Of a DNA stretch of 64,000 bases, positions 16,411 to 25,391 are shown one piece after another. The notes beneath the pieces are model-generated. The model saw only the letters and a list, made by a program, of their open reading frames with translations, did not search any database and was not told where the DNA came from. This DNA comes from Proteiniphilum sp. UBA5384 (GTDB lineage: Bacteria > Bacteroidota > Bacteroidia > Bacteroidales > Dysgonomonadaceae): contig NZ_DHOS01000070.1 of the NCBI RefSeq assembly GCF_002410825.1, forward strand, positions 21,353 to 85,352, written 5' to 3'. The translations under genes were made by a program, and so were the position numbers. The stretch's first letter is position 1, and each line of letters opens with the position of its first letter.

Positions 16411-17913
16411 TTATTTTTTATCCGAAGCCTTTCTTTTTCTTGCCGGTTTTTTGTTTTCTGCCGCCTCTTCCTTAGTGTCAGCCGTTTCTTCTGCCTCTCC
16501 TCCGGTATGTTCGTCATTACTATCCGTATCAGCATGTTCGCCATGCTGGTGCGTATGTCCGGTCATTAATTCACTAAAATCTTTCGAAGAGATTTCTTTT
16601 TCGAGGATGTTTACATTTTCCTTTAGCCAGTCTATGATCTTGTCTTCGGTAGCCCTGTCAAACAGGCTGCGGACAGTCTCCTCTTTTTCGAGAAGACTTT
16701 TCGTATAGTTTTGCAATACATCGGCCGGAAGGTTGGTCATTCCGTATTGCGCAAATTGGGCTTTTGCCACTTGTACCGCCAGCGCTTCTATATCAGCGAA
16801 TTCAACCTTGATATCGTTATCTTCCACGATTTTCTGTCTTGCCACCTGAAATTTCAGGTCCTCCAGTATTTTAGGGAAATCGTCTTCAATCTCTTCTGCA
16901 GTGCGGTTCTTATCTGCTTCGAGCAGCCAGCGTTTCAACAGTTCCTCGGGGAACGTTACATCATCCATCATCTTCACGATCAGGTCACGTGCTTCATGAA
17001 TGAAGAGGTGGTCGGCATCCGGTTTATATTGTTTTACCAGTTCTTCCTCTACTTTTGTCCTGAACTCCTTTTCCGAAGAAGCCACCCCTTCGCCCAGTAT
17101 GCGGTCGAACAGTTCCTGGTCCATTTCCGCTTCTTTATAACGGGTTACCTCTTGAATGTCGAACCGGAAATCTGCCTCTATCTTTGCAACGTCTTCTTTG
17201 GTGGTTTGTAGCAGGGACGCAATTTCAGCTTCATTATTATCGTATGCTTTTCTGGGGTTGAATACCACGTTGTCGCCCATTTTTACCCCGATAAAGTTGG
17301 TTTTTGTCGCTTCATCCTTTATATAGGAAGGCATCAAAATAGCGTTTTCAATCACCTGCCCGCCTTCTTTCTCCTTGCCACCCTCCATCTCCGTAAGCGT
17401 GCCTTTGATGAGGTCGGTATCTTTGGCCTCTTCTTCTACCGAGACGTATGTGCCGTAGTTTTGCTTATAGGCATTTACCTGTTGGTCAAGCAAGTCGGGT
17501 TCGAGTTGTACATTATAATAGGTCAGTTCCACACCTTTGTCGAACTTCAGGTCAAACTCAGGGGTAAGTGCCACGTCGAAAGAAAATTTTAACGCCTCAT
17601 CTTTTTCCAGGTCAATTTCTTCGTCGAGGTTATCAGCCGGCATAGGTTCACCAAGCACTTTGAGTTTGTTGTCGCGAATAAAATTTCCTATCTCGTCGGA
17701 GACCATCTTGTTGATCTCATCCACCAATACAGCTTTGCCGTACATTTTTTGGATCAGGCTCTTGGGTACTTTTCCCTGGCGGAAACCGGGAATATTGGCC
17801 CTTTGACGGTATTGGTTGAGTGACTTATCTACCTTTTCCTGATAATCTGCTTTTTCCAGTTCAATGACGATGGTTCCATTTACATCGTTCGTTTTGTTCA
17901 GTGTTGACTTCAT
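16411..17913 (-). CDS. tig: Trigger factor with a long charged C-terminal extension
   Basis: 500 residues, about 50 more than the usual Bacteroidota trigger factor. The N-terminal ribosome-binding domain has the signature PGFRQGKVPKS (about residues 40-50). A divergent FKBP-like domain (about 160-250) and helical substrate-binding arms follow. The extra tail (after about 450) is low in complexity: a His/Glu part (GHTHQHGEHAD), an acidic part, and a basic end (KKPARKRKASDKK). Trigger factor binds nascent chains at the ribosome exit. The neighbouring clpP-clpX follows the common tig-clpP-clpX order, though a promoter and a hairpin separate them. Confidence 0.95.
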   Translation of the reverse strand: MKSTLNKTNDVNGTIVIELEKADYQEKVDKSLNQYRQRANIPGFRQGKVPKSLIQKMYGKAVLVDEINKMVSDEIGNFIRDNKLKVLGEPMPADNLDEEIDLEKDEALKFSFDVALTPEFDLKFDKGVELTYYNVQLEPDLLDQQVNAYKQNYGTYVSVEEEAKDTDLIKGTLTEMEGGKEKEGGQVIENAILMPSYIKDEATKTNFIGVKMGDNVVFNPRKAYDNNEAEIASLLQTTKEDVAKIEADFRFDIQEVTRYKEAEMDQELFDRILGEGVASSEKEFRTKVEEELVKQYKPDADHLFIHEARDLIVKMMDDVTFPEELLKRWLLEADKNRTAEEIEDDFPKILEDLKFQVARQKIVEDNDIKVEFADIEALAVQVAKAQFAQYGMTNLPADVLQNYTKSLLEKEETVRSLFDRATEDKIIDWLKENVNILEKEISSKDFSELMTGHTHQHGEHADTDSNDEHTGGEAEETADTKEEAAENKKPARKRKASDKK

Positions 17914-17992
17914 TATAATATATGAAAATGATTGTTTTTTGTTGAAAGTCCGTAAAATTCAACTGATTGTAACATTTAAAAAAATAAGATTG

Positions 17993-18000
17993 CAAAATTA
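17993..18000 (-). promoter_or_regulatory. Promoter -7 element of tig
   Basis: TAATTTTG on the minus strand matches TAnnTTTG, 80 bases before the tig start. It is back-to-back with the plus-strand promoter at 18071. Confidence 0.45.
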
Positions 18001-18070
18001 GTGTTATTCTTTCAAATTGCAAAAAATATTTTACACAACCCTTTACAATTCTGTTACCGGATTATTGTGT

Positions 18071-18078
18071 TACCTTTG
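18071..18078 (+). promoter_or_regulatory. Promoter -7 element of the CPBP protease gene
   Basis: TACCTTTG matches TAnnTTTG exactly, 21 bases before ATG 18100, giving a leader of about 15 bases. No strong -33 element is visible. Confidence 0.55.
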
Positions 18079-18099
18079 CACTTTTAATGACACCGATAA

Positions 18100-18996
18100 A
18101 TGAGACCTCTTTTTTCATCGTTCACTCCGGGCAATAAAATAGCCTGGCTTTTTTTATTTCTACTGATCGGTATAGTAATGGCCGGTACCCTGACGAATCT
18201 TATTCTGTTAATACCCGCGGTAAGCAGTGGAGGAGATGTGGTGCCCATCTACGTGGGGTCGGTGATGCAATCGGTATTGGCTACTGCCTTGCCGGCATAT
18301 TTTATAGTGGCATTGACGCAGGAATATCCGGTAGATTATCTCAAGTTGAGGCCCAACGGCAAGATGGGAGAGGAAGTATTGCTGGCCATATTGGCATTTA
18401 TCTTTTCCTACTTCCTGGCTTCATTCCTGGCCCAATGGAATAAAGGTATGGAACTTCCCTCATCGATGCGACAAGTGGAACAGCTGTTCCGCTCTATGGA
18501 AGATGCTGCTCTCGAGACTACTGATTTATTGTTATCCGGTAAAACTATCGGCAGGCTTCTGCTCAACCTCGTTATTGTGGGCGGATTGGCTGCGGTATCG
18601 GAGGAGATGTTTTTCCGTGGGGCTTTACAACAATTTATACAGGAGAAATTTTCGAACGGACATGGAGCGGTGTGGATCACGGCATTGGTATTCAGTCTGG
18701 TGCATTTTCAATTCTATGGATTTCTTCCCCGGCTTCTTCTGGGTGCACTGCTGGGGTACCTGTTCCTTTATACCCAAAACCTTTGGGCACCTATCATCTT
18801 TCATTTTATCAATAATGCGTTGGTGGTAGTGCTACATTATTTTTTTGGTGGTTCTGAATGGATGCAACAGATGGAAGAGATGCCGATCGACGGTCGGTTT
18901 GCACTTGCCGCCTGTCTGAGTGCCTTGTGCACAGTCCTGTTATTTTGGGGCTACGCTAAGAAGCGGAACATCCAACATTCAACTTCTAACTTTTAA
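18100..18996 (+). CDS. CPBP family intramembrane glutamic endopeptidase
   Basis: 298 residues with about eight membrane helices. The three catalytic motifs of the CPBP (Abi/Rce1-like) family are present: SEEMFFRG (EExxxR, about residue 168), FSLVHFQ (FxxxH, about 198) and HFINN (HxxxN, about 235). These membrane proteases process prenylated proteins in eukaryotes and have varied or unknown substrates in bacteria. The C-terminal 20 residues are a basic cytoplasmic tail. Six bases separate it from the DUF3109 gene downstream. Confidence 0.9.
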   Translation: MRPLFSSFTPGNKIAWLFLFLLIGIVMAGTLTNLILLIPAVSSGGDVVPIYVGSVMQSVLATALPAYFIVALTQEYPVDYLKLRPNGKMGEEVLLAILAFIFSYFLASFLAQWNKGMELPSSMRQVEQLFRSMEDAALETTDLLLSGKTIGRLLLNLVIVGGLAAVSEEMFFRGALQQFIQEKFSNGHGAVWITALVFSLVHFQFYGFLPRLLLGALLGYLFLYTQNLWAPIIFHFINNALVVVLHYFFGGSEWMQQMEEMPIDGRFALAACLSALCTVLLFWGYAKKRNIQHSTSNF

Positions 18997-19002
18997 ACTT
19001 AT

Positions 19003-19578
19003 ATGATACAAATTCAACATACGCTTTTGTCGGACGATATATTCGAAGAGCAATTTATTTGCGACCTCTGTAAATGTAAGGGGCAATGCTGTGTGGAAGG
19101 AGAATCGGGAGCGCCCCTGACGAAAGAGGAATCTGCGCTGATAGAAGGAATCCTTCCTGAAATATGGAATGACCTCTCTCAAAAGGCGCAGCAGGTAATC
19201 AGTGTTCAGGGAATTGCCTATACCGATTACGATGGGGAATTGGTTACATCCCTGGTGGACGGAAAAGAGTGTGTATTCACCTCTTTCGATGAGGAGGGTA
19301 TTTGTAAATGTGTCATCGATACAGCTTATCGTGAAGGAAGGATATCCGTTCCAAAACCGGTATCCTGTCATCTTTATCCTGTCAGGCTGACAGAATACAA
19401 TGATTTCACGGCTGTGAATTATCATCGTTGGTCTGTTTGCAGGCCGGCGGTTAAATTAGGGAAAAAAGAGGGAGTGCCCATTTACCGCTTCCTGAGAGAG
19501 CCACTGATTCGAAAATTTGGTGAAGAATGGTATGAGGAGGTTTGTGAAGCTGCGCGGTTATTGAAAAAAAAGGAATAA
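19003..19578 (+). CDS. DUF3109 family Cys-rich protein
   Basis: 191 residues, cytoplasmic. A cysteine cluster CDLCKCKGQCC (about residues 20-30) is joined by later cysteines (KECVF, CKCVID, SCHLYPVR, SVCRP), suggesting a bound metal or iron-sulfur cluster as in YkgJ-type proteins. The pattern SCHLYPVR...WSVC is characteristic of DUF3109, a conserved Bacteroidota family without a proven role. It is probably co-transcribed with the CPBP protease. Confidence 0.85.
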   Translation: MIQIQHTLLSDDIFEEQFICDLCKCKGQCCVEGESGAPLTKEESALIEGILPEIWNDLSQKAQQVISVQGIAYTDYDGELVTSLVDGKECVFTSFDEEGICKCVIDTAYREGRISVPKPVSCHLYPVRLTEYNDFTAVNYHRWSVCRPAVKLGKKEGVPIYRFLREPLIRKFGEEWYEEVCEAARLLKKKE

Positions 19579-19641
19579 CCGGAGAAATCGCCGATTTATG
19601 ATTTTTTAGATCATTTACTTTCGAAATTTAGAATCTTATGC

Positions 19642-19674
19642 TATTTTTGCACAGACTTATATGAAATGTGCAAA
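19642..19674 (+). promoter_or_regulatory. Promoter and palindromic operator of the TetR gene
   Basis: TATTTTTG (19642-19649) is a perfect -7 element. It overlaps an exact inverted repeat, TTTGCACA (19646-19653) and TGTGCAAA (19667-19674), with 13 bases between the arms and the start codon at 19677. A repressor bound here would cover the transcription start, so autoregulation by the TetR protein is likely. Confidence 0.55.
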
Positions 19675-19676
19675 GT

Positions 19677-20309
19677 ATGACTTCAGCAATCTCCAAGACA
19701 AGGAAAAATTTGATCGATGTGGCACAACGTCTTTTTGCAAGAAAGGGCGTTGATAATACTACGATGAACGATATTGCCGAAGCGTCACAACGTGGTCGGC
19801 GTACTCTCTATACCTATTTCAGCAGTAAATATGATATTTATAAGGCGGTCATTGAGTCGGAACTAAATGAATTATACAGTCGGCTTGAGGAAGTGATTAA
19901 ACGCGATATTCCTGCTGATGAAAAGCTTATATTACTGGCTTTTAACCGTCTCAGAGCAGTTAAAGAGGTAGTCTCGCGGAACGGTACGTTACGGGCTGAT
20001 TTTTTCAGGGATATATGGCAAGTGGAGAATGTACGTAAAGAATTCGATAAAAAAGAGATCCATTATCTCGAAGAAATTATACAGGATGGATGTGACAATG
20101 GAATTTTCGAGATAAAAAATGTAAAGCAGACTGCGGAATTATTGCACTATGCTTTCAAAGGCCTCGAAGTACCGACGATCCGCGGTACGATGCAACTCGA
20201 TTACAATAAGAAAGAGGATAGGGATATTATCGCCGGACTTCTTTTTAAAGGATTGTATAAGAGAAATGGAAATGTTGATTTCATGATCCCGATAAATCGG
20301 GACAGGTAG
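19677..20309 (+). CDS. TetR/AcrR family transcriptional regulator
   Basis: 210 residues from ATG 19677 (the frame also opens at GTG 19668, inside the operator). The N-terminal helix-turn-helix is clear: ARKGVDNTTMNDIAEASQRG then RRTLYTYFSSKYDIYKAV (about residues 20-60). The ligand-binding half is helical and not assignable. Downstream, 74 bases away and in the same direction, lies fabG, so a role in fatty-acid control is possible; in other Bacteroidota a TetR gene is often found next to fabG (from memory). Confidence 0.9.
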   Translation: MTSAISKTRKNLIDVAQRLFARKGVDNTTMNDIAEASQRGRRTLYTYFSSKYDIYKAVIESELNELYSRLEEVIKRDIPADEKLILLAFNRLRAVKEVVSRNGTLRADFFRDIWQVENVRKEFDKKEIHYLEEIIQDGCDNGIFEIKNVKQTAELLHYAFKGLEVPTIRGTMQLDYNKKEDRDIIAGLLFKGLYKRNGNVDFMIPINRDR

Positions 20310-20383
20310 TGTTGATTTAATGATTAGGTAGTCGGAAAGTGGAAATTAGAAATTTATAATTTATAATTCATAATTAAAATAAC

Positions 20384-21130
20384 ATGAAGTTATTAGAAGG
20401 AAAGACAGCATTAGTAACTGGAGCTGCCCGTGGTATTGGGAAAGCGATTGCGTTAAAATTTGCCTCTGAAGGTGCGAATATCGCCTTTACAGACTTGATA
20501 ATTGATGAAGTGGGGACAGCTACCGAACATGAAATCGCTTCAATGGGCGTAAAGTGTAAAGGTTACGCGTCCAACGCGTCCAATTTCGAGGAAACGCACA
20601 AGGTGGTTGAACAGGTTATGCAGGATTTCGGGCGTATAGATATCCTGATTAATAACGCCGGTATCACCAAAGACGGTTTGATGATGCGGATGAGCGAACA
20701 GCAGTGGGATGCAGTGATCAACGTCAACCTGAAGTCGGCTTTCAACTTCATACATGCGGTAACTCCCGTGATGATGCGCCAGAAATCAGGTAGTATTGTG
20801 AATATGAGTTCGGTGGTAGGTGTATCCGGAAATGCCGGTCAGGCAAACTACTCCGCATCGAAAGCTGGAATGATCGGTCTGGCAAAATCTATGGCCAAAG
20901 AATTGGGATCACGCGGTATCCGTGTCAATGCCATTGCCCCGGGATTTATCATCACCGAAATGACCGGACAACTCTCGGAAGAGGTGCGCAACGAATGGGC
21001 AAAACAAATCCCATTGCGACGGGGAGGCACACCGGAAGATGTTGCGAATACGGCATTATTCCTTGCATCGGACCTCTCTTCGTATGTGAGCGGGCAGGTA
21101 ATCAACGTATGCGGTGGCATGAATACCTGA
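20384..21130 (+). CDS. fabG: 3-oxoacyl-[acyl-carrier-protein] reductase
   Basis: 248 residues, classical short-chain dehydrogenase. NADPH-binding TGAARGIG is at about residues 12-19, NNAG at about 88-91, and the catalytic Ser/Tyr/Lys as NMSSVVGVSG and YSASKAG (Tyr near 154). The C-terminal PEDVANTALFLASD...YVSGQVINVCGGM is typical of FabG. It reduces 3-oxoacyl-ACP in each elongation round of fatty-acid synthesis. The start of the next gene is only four bases after its stop. Confidence 0.95.
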   Translation: MKLLEGKTALVTGAARGIGKAIALKFASEGANIAFTDLIIDEVGTATEHEIASMGVKCKGYASNASNFEETHKVVEQVMQDFGRIDILINNAGITKDGLMMRMSEQQWDAVINVNLKSAFNFIHAVTPVMMRQKSGSIVNMSSVVGVSGNAGQANYSASKAGMIGLAKSMAKELGSRGIRVNAIAPGFIITEMTGQLSEEVRNEWAKQIPLRRGGTPEDVANTALFLASDLSSYVSGQVINVCGGMNT

Positions 21131-21134
21131 TTAA

Positions 21135-21803
21135 ATGACGGTTCTTTACGAAGATAACCACATCATCATTGTCAACAAGGCAGCCGGTGAGATCGTGCAG
21201 GGCGATAAGACGGGCGACCAACCGTTGTCTGAAATGGTGAAGGAGTATCTCAAAGAGAAATACAATAAGCCCGGCAACGTTTTTTGTGGTGTAACGCACC
21301 GGCTCGACCGTCCTACGAGTGGAGTAGTGGTGTTTGCAAAAACCAGCAAAGCGTTGTCGCGGCTCAACGATATGTTCCGCAATGGGGAAGTGCAGAAAAC
21401 CTATTGGGCCATTGTGAAGGATCGTCCCCCGAAAGAGGAGGACCGATTGACCCATTATCTGGTCAAAAACGAAAAGACCAATAAATCTACTGCTTATACC
21501 ATTGAAAAACCACATACCAAAAAGGCAGTATTGCATTACCGGCTTATTGGCACCTCCCAGAATTATTCCCTACTGGAAGTAGATCTGGAGACCGGGCGTC
21601 ACCATCAAATCCGGGTTCAGTTGTCCAAGATTGGATGCCCGATCAAAGGCGATCTCAAATACGGTGCACCCCGATCGAACCCCGACGGAAGCATCAGCCT
21701 GCATGCACGGACTATCTCGTTTATCCATCCCGTTTCCAAAGAAAAGATTCTGGTCTCTGCTCCGCCGCCCGACGACAATCTCTGGAAAACATGGAAGGCC
21801 TGA
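21135..21803 (+). CDS. RluA family pseudouridine synthase
   Basis: 222 residues. The catalytic motif is HRLDRPTSGVVVFAKT (Asp about residue 56), followed by KTYWAIV and the later RHHQIRVQL and HARTISFIHP segments characteristic of the RluA family. There is no S4 domain at the N-terminus, so it is a compact type acting on rRNA or tRNA uridines; the exact target cannot be read. Translational coupling with fabG is likely from the four-base spacing. Confidence 0.92.
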   Translation: MTVLYEDNHIIIVNKAAGEIVQGDKTGDQPLSEMVKEYLKEKYNKPGNVFCGVTHRLDRPTSGVVVFAKTSKALSRLNDMFRNGEVQKTYWAIVKDRPPKEEDRLTHYLVKNEKTNKSTAYTIEKPHTKKAVLHYRLIGTSQNYSLLEVDLETGRHHQIRVQLSKIGCPIKGDLKYGAPRSNPDGSISLHARTISFIHPVSKEKILVSAPPPDDNLWKTWKA

Positions 21804-21909
21804 GAAAAATTCACGAGATTAGAATCAAAAGATAGAAAAAGGAGAGTAATGAAATATCCATTATTCTTCTTTAACATCAATTCACGACTGCAATACCTGT
21901 TTATTCGCC

Positions 21910-21917
21910 TACTTTTG
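21910..21917 (+). promoter_or_regulatory. Promoter -7 element of the aldo/keto reductase gene
   Basis: TACTTTTG matches TAnnTTTG and lies 40 bases before ATG 21958. Confidence 0.5.
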
Positions 21918-21957
21918 CGATATTCGAAGTTTATTAATCAAAATAAATATTCAGGAT

Positions 21958-22941
21958 ATGCAATACAGGAAATTGGGAGAAACAGACTTGTCGGTCTCAA
22001 TCATTACGTTCGGGGCATGGGCTGCCGGAGGATGGATGTGGGGTAAAACGGAAAGAAATGACGCTGTAGAAGCTATCAGAGCGGCTTATGACCTGGGAGT
22101 TACCTCTATAGACACTGCTCCTGTATACGGACAGGGTACGAGTGAAGAAATTGTAGGCGAAGCTATAAAAGGAAAGCCTCGCGATAAGGTACAGATACTT
22201 ACCAAATTCGGTATGCGGTGGAATCTGGCGAAAGGTGATTTTGCTTTTCCGAGCAAGGATAACAGTGGCAATGATATTGATATCTATAAATATGCCGGAA
22301 AAGAAAGTGTGATCAAAGAATGCGAGGACAGTCTGCGACGCCTCGGTACGGATTATATCGACCTCTACCAGATCCATTGGCCGGAGAGCACTACCCCTAT
22401 TCATGAGACTTTTGAGGCAGTAGGAAAACTTATAGAGCAAGGAAAGGTCCGCTATGCCGGGGTATGTAACTACAATGCAGCGCAGATGACGGAAGCGGAA
22501 CAGACCTTGAAACTGGTCTCCAACCAAATACCTTATAGTATGGTTAACCGGGGTATAGAAGAAGAAACAATTCCTTATTGTATTGGGCATCACAAGTCTA
22601 TACTGGCTTACAGTCCGTTGGAAAGGGGATTGCTTACCGGTAAAATAACTTCCGGTTATCAGTTCCAACCGGGCGATCACCGTGCTAACCATCCACATTT
22701 TCAACCCGGATTTATTGAACGTACCAATAAATTATTGCAGAAAATTAAACCTATTGCCGATGAAAAAGGTGCTACTCTTTCGCAATTGGTACTGAGATGG
22801 ACGGTGGAAAGACCGGGCATTACCATTGCGCTGGCCGGTGCACGCAACGCTGCACAGTCCGTACAGAACGCCAAGGCAATAGATTTTGAATTAACGCGCC
22901 GGGAATTTGATTTTATCGATAAAGCGATAGATGAATTTTAA
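21958..22941 (+). CDS. Aldo/keto reductase
   Basis: 327 residues forming a (beta/alpha)8 barrel. Catalytic tetrad residues are seen in DTAPVYGQG (Asp and Tyr, about 50-57), LTKFG (Lys, about 82) and QIHWPES (His, about 140). The NADPH-binding end has YSPLERGLLTGKI and GARNAAQ. The substrate is not predictable; the closest types are the YajO/YghZ-like or IolS-like reductases. It is a single-gene unit with its own promoter. Confidence 0.92.
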   Translation: MQYRKLGETDLSVSIITFGAWAAGGWMWGKTERNDAVEAIRAAYDLGVTSIDTAPVYGQGTSEEIVGEAIKGKPRDKVQILTKFGMRWNLAKGDFAFPSKDNSGNDIDIYKYAGKESVIKECEDSLRRLGTDYIDLYQIHWPESTTPIHETFEAVGKLIEQGKVRYAGVCNYNAAQMTEAEQTLKLVSNQIPYSMVNRGIEEETIPYCIGHHKSILAYSPLERGLLTGKITSGYQFQPGDHRANHPHFQPGFIERTNKLLQKIKPIADEKGATLSQLVLRWTVERPGITIALAGARNAAQSVQNAKAIDFELTRREFDFIDKAIDEF

Positions 22942-22952
22942 GATAAAAACCT

Positions 22953-22960
22953 TACATTTG
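22953..22960 (+). promoter_or_regulatory. Promoter -7 element of the nucleotidyltransferase gene
   Basis: TACATTTG matches TAnnTTTG. The following leader of about 75 bases is a low-complexity run of AAATCA-like words, seen also at 33760-33812. Confidence 0.5.
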
Positions 22961-23037
22961 CACATCGGTGCACAATCCCGATTTTATGAATATAAATCTA
23001 CAAATCAATAAATCATTAAATTATCAAATCAATTTAA

Positions 23038-23940
23038 ATGAAACCGACTTTATTTGTATTGGCAGCAGGAATGGGAAGCCGTTACGGAGGACTGAAACAA
23101 TTGGATGGATTAGGCCCGAATGGTGAAACCATTATGGATTATTCTATTTATGATGCGGTGAATGCCGGCTTTGGGAAGCTGGTCTTCGTGATCCGCAAAT
23201 CATTTGAAAACGATTTCAGAGAGAAGATTGTCAGTAAATATGAGAAAAAAATACCGGTAGAACTGGTTTTCCAGGAACTCGATACGCTACCGGAAGGTTT
23301 TACACCTCATCCCGATCGGGTGAAGCCGTGGGGTACCAACCATGCTGTGATGACGGGAAAAGAGGTGATCAATGAGCCGTTTGCGGTGATCAATGCCGAC
23401 GATTTTTATGGTCGTGAGAGCTACAAGGTGCTGTCAGACTATCTTTCATCATTGGGAAAGAGTGAAAATAAATACTGCATGGTAGGCTACCGTGTAGGAA
23501 ATACCCTCTCTGAAAGCGGTACCGTGGCACGTGGTATTTGCGAGACCGACCGGGACCGCAACCTCACCGGCGTGGTAGAACGTACCCAGGTTATGCGGGT
23601 AGACGGAAAAGTGAGTTATAAGGATGAAAACGACCAATGGGTAGCTATTGATGATAATACACCTGTATCGATGAATATGTGGGGCTTTACACCCGACTAT
23701 TTCAAATATTCCGATGATTATTTTGTACAGTTCCTGAAAGAGAATGCGGAGAACCTCAAAGCCGAATATTTTATACCGTTACTGGTCAATCATCTGATTG
23801 TTAACGGTAAAGCTTCAGTGAAAGTACTCGACACCCCTTCCGGATGGTTTGGCGTGACTTATGCCGAAGACCGGTCGGGAGTAGTGGCCCGGTTGAAGAA
23901 ACTTGCTGACGAGGGAACTTATCCTTCACCATTGTGGTAA
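23038..23940 (+). CDS. Sugar-phosphate nucleotidyltransferase-like protein
   Basis: 300 residues. The N-terminus reads LAAGMGSRYGGLKQLDGLGP, the nucleotide-binding signature of NTP transferases (G-x-G-T/S-R...K), followed by the metal-binding NADDFYG (about residue 121). The C-terminus lacks a recognisable LbH hexapeptide domain. It probably couples a sugar phosphate to a nucleotide, but its substrate is unknown; Bacteroidota have a conserved orthologue of this length. The CNNM-type gene follows after seven bases. Confidence 0.85.
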   Translation: MKPTLFVLAAGMGSRYGGLKQLDGLGPNGETIMDYSIYDAVNAGFGKLVFVIRKSFENDFREKIVSKYEKKIPVELVFQELDTLPEGFTPHPDRVKPWGTNHAVMTGKEVINEPFAVINADDFYGRESYKVLSDYLSSLGKSENKYCMVGYRVGNTLSESGTVARGICETDRDRNLTGVVERTQVMRVDGKVSYKDENDQWVAIDDNTPVSMNMWGFTPDYFKYSDDYFVQFLKENAENLKAEYFIPLLVNHLIVNGKASVKVLDTPSGWFGVTYAEDRSGVVARLKKLADEGTYPSPLW

Positions 23941-23947
23941 GTGATTT

Positions 23948-25267
23948 ATGTGGATAGATATCGTCATCATTCTTGTACTGATCCTTTTGAACGGTTTCTT
24001 TGCCTTGTCGGAGATCGCCATCGTATCTACGAAAAAAAACAAACTCGAGGCAGAACAGAAGAAGGGTAAGTCGGGAGCCAAATGGGCATTGAAACTACGC
24101 TCCGATCCGGGGGATTTCCTCTCGTCGGTACAGGTGGGGATCACGTTGATTGGTATTGTCAACGGTGCTTACGGGGGACAGGCATTTACTGCCTACTTAG
24201 CACCTTTCTTCCAACAATTCCCTGCCATAGCACCTTTTGCCGAAGGTATCGCCATGGTGATAGTGGTATTCCTTATTACTTATGTTTCCATCGTGATAGG
24301 TGAATTGGTACCTAAAACCATTGCGTTGAACAATCCCGAGAAGATGGCAATGGCCGTGGCTCCTACCATTCACGTGGTGAGCATTATTTTCTATCCGTTT
24401 GTGAAGCTCCTGTCGGTATCCACTGATTTCGTCAACCGTCTAATAGGTTTGACGCCGAAAGAAGAGGTGGTGTCGGAAATGGAATTGAGGGCAATGCTCA
24501 GGACCGCTTCGCATGAAGGGGTAATTGACGCCGAAGAAAATATCATCCATGAACAGGTTTTTTATTTTTCCGATAAACGGGCCATCCATCTGATGACACA
24601 CCGTACTGATGTGGAGTGGGTGGATATCAGCAAGAGCCGGGAAGAGATCATTGAAGATCTGCTACAGACCAAACATAGTAAAATATTGGCCTGCAAGAAG
24701 AAGATAGATGATTTTATAGGTACTATTTCAATGAGGGATTTCCTGCTACGGTTGAATAAAAAGGATCAGTTCTCCATAGAAGAACTGATCATGGAACCTA
24801 TTATTGTCCCCAATAATTTGCTGGCACAAAAAGTATTGGAGAATTTCAGGAATAACCATAAATTTGTAGCTGTGGTAGTGGATGAGTATGGGAGTCTCGA
24901 TGGTATCATCACCATTCATGATATTTTCGAGAACCTGGTAGGTGCGATTCCCGAGGAGACCGACGATGAGTGGTCGGATCCCCTTATATTTATGCGCGAC
25001 GATCATTCTGCCTTGGTAAGCGGGGAGGCACCTATTGAGATATTGTCACAAATAGACGAAGATTTTATTGTGGATTTTGATAAAATTGATTATTCCACTG
25101 TCGCCGGTTTTGTGTTTGAATGTATTAATAAGATTCCGGCAGTGGGAGATCGGTTCGATTATGAAAATCTTCATTTTGAGATAGTTGATGTGGATGGAAA
25201 CAAGATAGATAAGATTTTGGTGACAAAAAAGAGAATAGAAATTGGCGCGGATCGAAATGTTAATTAA
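23948..25267 (+). CDS. CNNM/CorC-type transporter-associated protein (DUF21-CBS-HlyC)
   Basis: 439 residues. The N-terminal DUF21/CNNM domain has three to four membrane helices (LILLNGFFALSEIAIVSTKK and VSIVIGELVPKTIAL are family hallmarks, residues 1-190). A CBS pair follows (about 210-335, ending VVVDEYGSLDGIITIHDI) and then the CorC_HlyC transporter-associated domain (about 350-430). Family members are linked to Mg2+ or Co2+ efflux. The older name hemolysin C is not meant functionally. Confidence 0.93.
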   Translation: MWIDIVIILVLILLNGFFALSEIAIVSTKKNKLEAEQKKGKSGAKWALKLRSDPGDFLSSVQVGITLIGIVNGAYGGQAFTAYLAPFFQQFPAIAPFAEGIAMVIVVFLITYVSIVIGELVPKTIALNNPEKMAMAVAPTIHVVSIIFYPFVKLLSVSTDFVNRLIGLTPKEEVVSEMELRAMLRTASHEGVIDAEENIIHEQVFYFSDKRAIHLMTHRTDVEWVDISKSREEIIEDLLQTKHSKILACKKKIDDFIGTISMRDFLLRLNKKDQFSIEELIMEPIIVPNNLLAQKVLENFRNNHKFVAVVVDEYGSLDGIITIHDIFENLVGAIPEETDDEWSDPLIFMRDDHSALVSGEAPIEILSQIDEDFIVDFDKIDYSTVAGFVFECINKIPAVGDRFDYENLHFEIVDVDGNKIDKILVTKKRIEIGADRNVN

Positions 25268-25277
25268 ATAGTTTTAT

Positions 25278-25289
25278 GTTATATAACAC
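25278..25289. promoter_or_regulatory. Perfect 12-base palindrome upstream of galM
   Basis: TGTTATATAACA is fully self-complementary and sits 103 bases before the galM start. It could be an operator for the galactose genes; no regulator gene is adjacent, so this is only a candidate. Confidence 0.3.
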
Positions 25290-25391
25290 AAAAAAAAATG
25301 AGGTTAGATCAAAAATCCGTGGTAATTTTACGGCGATTTTAAGAAAGAATCAATCTTCATCAATATCTTATTTTTAAACCCAGAAAATTAC

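Noticed and set aside
21849..22046. 65-codon plus-strand frame at the start of the aldo/keto reductase
   Set aside because: It covers the promoter and overlaps the reductase in another frame; its second half is a shadow of the true N-terminus.
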